Of a stretch of 64,000 nucleotides of DNA, positions 56,373 to 64,000 are shown piece after piece. Source of the stretch: Branchiostoma floridae (lineage: Eukaryota; Chordata; Leptocardii; Amphioxiformes; Branchiostomatidae); the NCBI RefSeq assembly GCF_000003815.2, contig NC_049980.1:7095699-7159698 (forward strand), given 5' to 3'. The position numbers and the translations under genes are program-made. Under the pieces are notes generated by a model. It searched no databases, was not told where the DNA came from, and was given only the letters and a program-made list of their open reading frames with translations. Position 1 is the stretch's first letter; every line of letters begins with the position of its first letter.

Positions 56373-57454
56373 ACAAAGATGACAATCCCTAACATAGCAA
56401 AGGTTGTAAACGTTACAAATAACGTGGATTCAAGGAAACTACCAGAAATCACACATATTTTACGGTAACGATAATTACTCCACCAAACGATATTGTGTGT
56501 ATCATCCATGAGGGCAGAAACACATAAAGTGAATCTGCAATGTTTTGAATCCAAACAATTTGTTCTGAAATAGACTGGTATGTGGAAAAAGAATTCTGTG
56601 AACTCCACATTGCAGTAAGCCATATTCCCAGAAAATGACGCATGAAACATGATGCGATTAGACTATATGTGATATCTAGAATAGACATTTAGTAATGCCG
56701 TACATATAGAATACTGTGGTATTGCGGCTTATCTTGTCAGTATACAGGGATGTGGTTATGTGATATCTTGCTGCTGATATTGCTGATGTGCAAAGTACTA
56801 GTATCGAAGTGATCCGTTGCCAGTATCCACAAAATTCATCATAAGGTCCAACTTTACAGTTGGCGCCAACTTTCCACTAGAGGGCGATCACTGAGTGACC
56901 GCACAGCGACCAAAGTCAGATTTGTATGACCCTTTATTTCATAGTTGGACTATGAGTCTTTCTTCATGGTCGCTCAGCAGTTGCTCAGATGTTGTAGCAT
57001 CTAGTAGAAAGATTCAGAATATTCAGACGAAAGCTTACGCGCCAAACTTAAAATTATCAAATCAATTTCAAAACATACCCGTAGGTGTCAGGATGATGAT
57101 TCTACGATATTTTAGTTGCTAGAATTATGAACAATCGAAAATTTCGCAGTGTTTTTATGGTGATAAACGCTTTCACAATTTGGGGATTTGGGGTCAGCTT
57201 ACTCAAAGTGGTAAACCGCTTATCCACCGACAAGCGAGGGATTATGGTACACACTGCCGTCCTGCTGTCGAGCCGATTTACCAAACAGGAAGAACATGTG
57301 ATGTAAAGAGAAAACCTCGCAGTAATGGAGATCAATATGTAATGCACTCTGGTGTTTGGCTTCAGGTGACAAAACTCGCTACAGACATGTAAACGGTTGC
57401 ACAATAGAAGTTGTTCGTTGTTGTACGCACGAAGTTCCTATACTTTGGTAAATA

Positions 57455-58129
57455 TTGAACAGAGGCATAGAACTACTCTCAATTTCGATACAAATTCGCC
57501 TCGAGTGTGACCACGTTCGTATACATGATGTTTTACTTTCCGGTGAATACGATTGGACAAATCACGTAACTGACATTCTCAACTATAATGGTTTTGGGTA
57601 TGTATGGACAAACCCGAGGTTGTATCATGTTAGTATGCTAATCGACCAATTACGACTCCGTTTACAGGATATATACATTCAAGATTGGCACTCTTCTATC
57701 CAGAATAACTCAAAACTTTCCATTTATTCTACGCTAAAGGAAAGATACGGACAAAAGAAGTATCTTTCGAATGTACATAATTTCGAACTTCGTAGAGCAA
57801 TTACAAAGATAAGAATCTGTAAATATAGAAGCCGCGGAAGATATTCTAAAATTACCCGTGACCAGATGTTTTGTCCATTTTGCCCAAATGAGATCGAAGA
57901 CGAACGTCACTTTGTTATGGATTGTTCTCAATATGATGACAAACGCACAGAGCTGTTCACATTACTTTCCGCTCGCTCTAAAGACTTTGCTACTCTCTGT
58001 TCGATAGATAAATTCAAGTACATTCTGGGAGGCGAAAATCCACATTGTGTACAAGTAGGCAAATATATTCACGATTGTTTATACCGTAGAACCAATAGTG
58101 TAAATGACATGCTAGACCCTTTATGTTGA
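57455..58129 (+). pseudogene. LINE ORF2 C-terminal remnant with zinc-finger-like motif
   Basis: An open frame of about 224 codons, with a TAA just upstream and no ATG at its start, ends in a stop at 58129. It contains a basic stretch (NFELRRAITKIRICKYRSRGR) and the motif CPFCPNEIEDERHFVMDC, the C-x2-C...H-x4-C finger that follows the reverse transcriptase in many invertebrate non-LTR retrotransposons, then YDDKRTELF. The reverse transcriptase and endonuclease are missing, so this is a 5'-truncated dead copy. The 3' UTR runs to about 58245 with an AATAAAG. Confidence 0.75.
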
Positions 58130-59486
58130 TGTATCCATACCTATAGATATCCATATATATGTGTTTAGTTGTACTGTAAGTAGTTGTTATTCATGTAGAC
58201 CTTACGAAAGTCGCTGTACTTTTGTCGTTGTCAATAAAGATTGTTTTGTATTACGGTCGTATTCCGATCAGAAACGAAGGGCATTATTGGGAACATCGTG
58301 CAAATGTATTGTGAAGGAAAAAGACTTAGATCCTTTTCGGCAGCTGGTTCTACCTCAGTCTGCCTCAAAATCTTGAACGACATCAAAGTCGTACGACCGT
58401 ACGACGACCCTACTACGAATGTGAAGTTAAAACGTGATATGTTAGGACGTAGGTGACCCCGCCCACACCGGAAACACGAGATGCCATATGGGTGGGTCAA
58501 AGCATTGTGGGAATAGGTGTTGACACAACAAGCGATCAGAGTTTAAAAATAACACTTTTGTTAGTCGAGTCGATGGCGATTAAGAGTCTCATGTGCTGTA
58601 TTTCATCGACACCAGCGTAAGTTGTTTGGGACGTTGGGGGGGGGGGGGAGACCAGTAGCCTTGTTGCCATTCTAGTTAGCTTACCGTTAGTTGCCATCTA
58701 CATCACTGGTCGACACTCACTGACATGTTAGATATAATTTATCATTTATATATATTACCCCACGATATCGATAAAGGAAATTGAGAACAAAGTTTTATTA
58801 ACTTCTTATAGTGTCTTGTTCAGTGAACATGAAGATTTGTATCGTTGTCTGGACCTATAGTCGAATGTCATTAAACATATGAGATAAACCTTTACCTTTT
58901 CATGGATAAGATGGGGGAATACATGAATGAGTAGTAGAAGTGAGCCAGTTCCCACCTGCTTGTTTGGTAGTATTGAGGAAGCCCTAACATTAGATAGTGT
59001 TTTTTTAGCAAAGTCTGCTTTTAACGATCGAACGTTAGCTGTGTCAACCATAACCGATGCCGTGGGCTCTCCACTTTATGGTTTTATCACAAACCTGTGC
59101 GTTACGAGTGTTCCCAACTGCGTAGTCGTATTTAAGGGGGGTTGGGCTTTTTATGACACGTTTAGATGGTATTAGTGGCATCGTTTGGCCAAGCTCGTGG
59201 ATAGGCTAGCATGATGGGTCACTGGTTTTATCCCTACCGTACGTGTCCTGGGAAATACACTTTAAACGAATTTCTTTACCCTAAAAGTGACTTCGGTTGG
59301 GGAGGTAAAATACAGTGGAAGGAGAGGGTTGGGCTTCCAATACCATGCCCTAGACACAGTGCATAACACCCTATTGCCCCTATGGCCTTAAAAAGGATAT
59401 TTACGTTTTTACCTTCTATGTGCAATCATCAAAACTTTGAGGGAAACGCTAGAGAACTACAGTTTTTTTTCGTACAGAACTCAATA

Positions 59487-59491
59487 GCTGG

Positions 59492-59523
<32 letters not shown>

Positions 59524-59600
59524 TGATCTTTATTGCATGTTCATGCCCGTAGGCTAAATGCATAAAGGACCACATGTGGTCTAATAGTTGAAAATGAAAA
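59487..59600 (-). mobile_element. (AAT)n microsatellite with LINE/SINE tail
   Basis: A run of about 10 ATA/AAT units is followed by 'caatgatctttattgcatgttcatgcc', the reverse-complement look of a retroposon 3' end whose simple-repeat tail has expanded. Confidence 0.6.
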
Positions 59601-60349
59601 ACTAAACTTATACAGTAATTTTAAACTAAGCTAGATGAGAAATGAACTAAAACATCAGGTATTTCTGTAGAATACATCGTACACTATTGTTAACCGCCAC
59701 ATCTAACATTTTCTTATCTCTTTTAAAACGTAGAGATATCACATAATAATTTGATATTGTGAGGCTGTAAGTGTACCAGAATTTTCCCTTGGTGTAAGGA
59801 ACCATGTAGGCCTATCTGTTTCATCAGCTTTTGTGTGAATGTTATTTTCCTGTAGTGTCATGCTGTTTTGTGCAATTATGTATGCTAATAGGGACCACAG
59901 GGAGAATAGCTACAATGTAAATTGCCAAGCTAATTGTGGATCTTCATAAACTCATCAAGTCATCAACTGATCTCACAGAGTGTGACCATGTGTGACAAGG
60001 CTGACTGGGTAACAAAAAAACACAACATTTTATGAGAAGAATAAGTGAGAATGAAAATGATTTATCTGTTAAACGTCGCAGCCTTATGACTGAATTGTGT
60101 AATACGTTTTATTGTAGGCATTAGCACATTTACTGGTGAAGGAAATCACGCAGTTTTAACAGGGATGAGCAAACAAAATGGGAAGATGAAGAATCGATTG
60201 ACTCCCCACTAGACAGCCCACCCGATTGCCTCGTCAGGCCGTTGGGAACCGTCCGAACTAATGTCCCCCTCCCTCTGGGAGTAATGAAAATATCGTTTGT
60301 TCATTCAACCGCGTCCCATATTCCCACATTCAAAAGATCAGCAATCTAG

Positions 60350-60720
60350 AGGGCCTAAATGTATGTCATTTATTCCGGACCACAAGAGCTGTGTGCTAAC
60401 CAAAATCGTGACCATAGCTTGTCCAGAACAATGGATATCAAAACCTGACGTTCTGCTGCAGTACCATGACAGACCACTAGTGGGCCCAAAATCACATCGT
60501 CCTGAAGGCCTTACCCACACATCAAATTTTAAGACAATCCATTCAAAAATTCTCAAGATATCGTGTTCACAGACACACAGGCAGACACACCGACCAAGGA
60601 GATTAAATAGGGACCTTTTCAATTTCCATGCACAGACACACATACACACGAACGTTCCCTAAAACATAACCTTCTTGGCAAAGGTAAAGAATAGTCGGCA
60701 ACACCAGCGCAGGGGTTAAC
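60350..60720 (+). mobile_element. Retroposon 3' region with 'cagacacac' tail
   Basis: Text such as 'ctgctgcagtaccatgacag', 'gggcccaaaatcac', 'ttcaaaaattctcaagatatcg' and 'acagacacacaggcagacac' is characteristic of a widespread invertebrate SINE/LINE 3' end. Related sequence lies near 340-470 and 780-960. The 121-codon open frame across it is incidental. Confidence 0.55.
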
Positions 60721-62224
60721 GTTACCAGTTGTTTCCCAATATACAAACCGACCACATAGAGACCACAATGCAGTTGTATATCTATTCATTCAATGCCTGC
60801 GATGACCCTACACGCAGTGAATCACGTTATTGCTGCTTTCATGATTCGATGCAGACTTCCATAAAACGAGTTACCCGTCTGTGTCCTTAAAAGCTTGAGA
60901 TAGATAGACATATTAAGGCTAGATTCTGGCCGTAATTGGTCTCCCATCTTTAAATGATGCCTTTCAACCGCTCGCCCCTTTTTCTTCTAATCCTCCTCTA
61001 ATACAAATAATTCCCAAGCCTTCATGTTGGTACTCGGTACACCCACGTCTCCACTTGTCCGTAATTTCATGAGAAATTGCCATTTTTACTGCGTACCGAT
61101 ATAGTTTGCGACGAAACTTTCCGTTAAAGAAAATCATTCTTCTCGATTATACATAAAATAGAATGCTTTTATCGGCTTGTGCTTGTGGGGAAGTGAAGTA
61201 GTGAAAGTAATTTTCCAGAGCTTATAATAACGGCGCGACGAATATGATTTTGAAGAGCGACTGAAGGTTATACGTTATTAGGCAAACGGCCACAAACTTT
61301 TACGCACAGTACGAAGTGAATTTTATAACAATTTGAGCGTATCATTACAATACGTTAACATTCACCCGCTTCCAAGCAATATGCAATGTACAGTTAATAG
61401 TTATATCTTCCCGAAGGGAAAAGACATTCTGTTTTTGTAGGCATCTTTTTTTCTTCAGTCAGTAGCCAATCAAAACTCAGGAAATTACATTATCAACAGT
61501 GTGGAAAATCGTTTTTAATTCTTACTTTATTTTTCCTGATTGATGAAACAGTCTGCTGTATATCAAAATATCGAGAATGATATTATTTTGACGAAAACGT
61601 CTGGACAAGCTAAATTTTGTCTTCATGATAATACCAAATTACTAGTATTAAAGTTTCACAGTTAACCACCACTGGAAAACACTTCCTAGGGAAGTAGCTT
61701 GTTTGGTTGCAACGTTCAAGTTTTAAAAGAACTACTATGTGTGACTTCAACATCAAAAATGCCGAAACACACAAAAGAACAACCGCCGGACGAATCAAAA
61801 CTCGTCAAAACGTTTTGAAAAAAAATTAATGCGAACGTTTATTTTTAGCACACCTTTTGACCCATCTCTTCGTGCATACATGTACCTCTAAATACATCTC
61901 TTATTATCACCAAATTTCCTAATCTAAAAACAGCGTTACCGGCGTTGTCAACCAGAAAGCTACAAATCAGACCTGATGTGTTGCTTGATTGGTACCAAAT
62001 GAAAGTTGAGTCACCCACGCGATGGAGATGTCAACCTAATGAAGCAGATAACAAGATACAACAAGTTGACATCTCCTCTGCAATATTGATTGAAGGCGAG
62101 CGTGAAACTAAAGATATAAAAACCGCGGCGCCGTGAGTTGTTAGGTGTTAACTATAACCTAACACGTTACAAAAATGCATGCACATATCTTGTCATGAAA
62201 GTTTGGTAAAATGACGTGTCATCT

Positions 62225-62870
62225 CAAAACATAATTTTACTATCACCAAGAAGCACACTTGCAACAAGCACACTTGGAAATATTAGAATTCCGAGAAGAT
62301 ATGAAATAACAAATTTTCCGTTGGCACTCGACGGGGAGTCTTGCTAAACGAAACTTTTGTTTTAGCAGTTATGTGAAACCATCGTTTCTATCATGGAAAA
62401 GCACATCCGACAACTTAAACGTTCACAGAGACGATGTGAAGTTCCCTCTGTCCCTAAATTACGAATGCGGCGCCTCTCTCGAAACGGAAATTTGGTTCAA
62501 AACTTTAATAAAGGTACTATATTACTATCACAAAGAAGCAGACCTAAAAACTGTAACGTTCCGTGTCGATATGAAGTAACCTAGTTTCCCCTCCCCAAGA
62601 TTACAGCCCTCTTGCCAAGCGGAAATTTGGTTGAAATATGTTATAAAGGCACTATTTTACTATCACGAAAAAGCACACCTAAAAACAACGTTCAACAACA
62701 CATAATTTTTAAAATTTTTCCAAGAAAACCCCCCCCCCCCCCCCCCAAGATTACGGAGCCTCTTGCTAAACGGAAATTTGGTTCGAATCCCTCCCCCCCC
62801 CCCCCCGAGATTACAAACCCTAGCCTCTTGCCAAACGGAAATTTGGTTGAGAACAAAACCGCTATCAGTC
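62225..62870 (+). repeat. Degenerate tandem array with 'cttgctaaacggaaatttggtt' core
   Basis: The core occurs about five times (near 62340, 62475, 62612, 62762 and 62830) with shared 'actattttactatcac', 'aagcacacc' and 'aagattac' segments between. Spacing is roughly 70-150 bp, shorter toward the end. Two poly-C runs (15-17 bp) are embedded. Confidence 0.8.
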
Positions 62871-64000
62871 CGAGTTATAACTAACTGTCTGGAAATACTC
62901 CGAGGTCGGCTACGCTGGGAACAAGTCTATTTCCGACAGCAGAAAAGGTCATCACACCAGAGAATACAGCCCTAACTACCATCGATCCAGCCCTCTTCAC
63001 CCGGGCTGTTGTCTGGCTCTGTTGCCCCAAACACTTTCCGGCAACTTGAGCAGGTAACAAAAGAACACGGGTGGAAAACGGACACTTGATTCGTGACGTC
63101 ATCTTTCTTTTTAGGAACTGCAGACGGCGTTTAAGGCGCAGACTTTGGAACAGGATAAGTCAGGAAGGGATTCATGAATAATCATGATTTTTTATCTGTG
63201 CTTGATGTAGGTATCTTTATAATCATATAAAGTAGAACTTCATTTCTATTAATACGAAAAAAATTATATTTCAATTGTGCGAAATGACAGGAATTTCATA
63301 CTCCGTACATATGGTTCGAGAATAAAATTGATAGATAGGAATAACGCAAATCATGACCTCATTTGCATAAGTAATGACTAAAACGTATAATATCTATGAC
63401 TGATACTATGACCTCTTCTACGATAATATTTTCGTGGTAAAAGATGTAATATATCTTTTTAGATATTTTGCCTTTGCTGATGATACTTGTTACTGAGAAA
63501 GTTTGTAACCTATTTGTAGAAACACACAGATTACGTACATAGACTCATGTCTAGATGACGTAATTATTATCGACGGGTACCCTCGTATTGATGACAAGGG
63601 GTGTGTTTGGGACGGGGGGGCCTTATTTACCGTTATTACTAGACGCCAACGACACTTTCCGTAGTTTGTTGGTTTCATTACATGGCTATGAGGCAATACG
63701 AGTCGCTACTTCAAGTATTACTTTGGTTACGACTTCCTCTATATGTCGGTATCTATACTTATTGTTTAAAATAGAAGTTTTCCAAAAAAAATGTTGGTAT
63801 TCTTAGCAAAGAAAAGATGAATCAATCACTTAACCATGATTCGAAAATCCTGTTTGGCAATTTAGGTTACTTTGATTGACATTAGAGTCTTAACTCTCAT
63901 TTTATCGTCCAATCCGGGCCGACATTGCTTAATTATGACACAGGGTACCGTATGATCGTTAGGGGAGTACATGACCCGTGGTTGACCTGTAGAAGATCGG

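Larger units (their letters stand above)
47544..64000 (+). other. Presumed giant first intron of the otoferlin-like gene
   Basis: After the donor at 47544 I found no exon matching the next ferlin segment (expected to continue the C2A domain with an F-Y-S-R-V-type strand). An acceptor-like site at 63112 is followed by ELQTAFKAQTLEQ but has no matching donor and does not fit C2A. The interval is AT-rich and contains tandem repeats, MITEs, LINE remnants and homopolymer tracts listed separately. If exon 2 is outside the window the intron exceeds 16 kb. Confidence 0.5.

Noticed and set aside
57102..57404. 100-codon open frame on the minus strand beside the LINE remnant
   Set aside because: No start context, no domain and no splice signals; composition resembles surrounding non-coding DNA.
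58240..58460. Possible MITE after the LINE remnant sharing 'gtcgtacgac'
   Set aside because: The right side resembles the 53.3-kb family terminus but I could not find a matching left terminus or target duplication.
62024..62076. 12-bp inverted repeat (ggagatgtcaac / gttgacatctcc)
   Set aside because: Perfect but short with a 29-nt loop and no target duplication; could be chance or part of a degraded element.
63105..63150. Possible second otoferlin exon after 'tctttctttttag'
   Set aside because: ELQTAFKAQTLEQ does not match the C2A continuation and there is no GT donor in phase.

Overview
The window is eukaryotic and intron-rich. It has GT-AG splice sites, exons of roughly 40-220 bp, AATAAA polyadenylation signals, and dense short inverted-repeat transposons and tRNA-derived SINEs. 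The gene content and repeat style fit an invertebrate deuterostome best; a cephalochordate (amphioxus) is my leading guess, inferred from style and not from any database match. I found no bacterial genes, CRISPR arrays or genuine tRNA/rRNA genes.

Layout: (1) 1503-4060 (+): a secreted IL-17-family cytokine with a signal peptide split by an intron, an exceptionally long and very basic pro-region (about 590 residues) and a C-terminal IL-17 domain. (2) 4.2-11.6 kb: intergenic, with a 20-bp perfect hairpin, a pair of 120-bp direct repeats and a chain of MITEs (two TA-target elements, one hAT-like, one with TTA duplications). (3) 37420 down to 11622 (-): an essentially complete P-Rex-type Rac guanine-nucleotide exchange factor. 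I placed 34 exons; all reading phases join, giving 1613 aa with DH, PH, DEP, DEP, PDZ, PDZ and the inactive inositol-polyphosphate-4-phosphatase-like C-terminal half. (4) 44047 down to 38876 (-): a four-exon gene of unknown function, about 450 aa, ending in a possibly RRM-like domain. (5) 47465-47543 (+): the first coding exon of an otoferlin-like type-II ferlin in a GC-rich promoter-like stretch. No second exon was found, so 47.5-64 kb is read as a giant first intron holding MITEs, LINE remnants and tandem repeats.

The genes do not form an operon or an obvious pathway. P-Rex (Rac signalling), IL-17 (immune cytokine) and otoferlin (calcium-triggered exocytosis) are simply neighbours. The most interesting items are the giant polybasic IL-17 pro-region, the uncharacterised gene at 38.9-44.0 kb, a partial duplication of a P-Rex exon that may be a pseudo- or alternative exon, the conserved C-x5-R signature in the P-Rex C-terminal domain, and two small inverted-repeat elements with clean 9-10 bp target duplications of Mutator type. 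All exon boundaries were derived by eye from reading frame and splice consensus, without transcripts.
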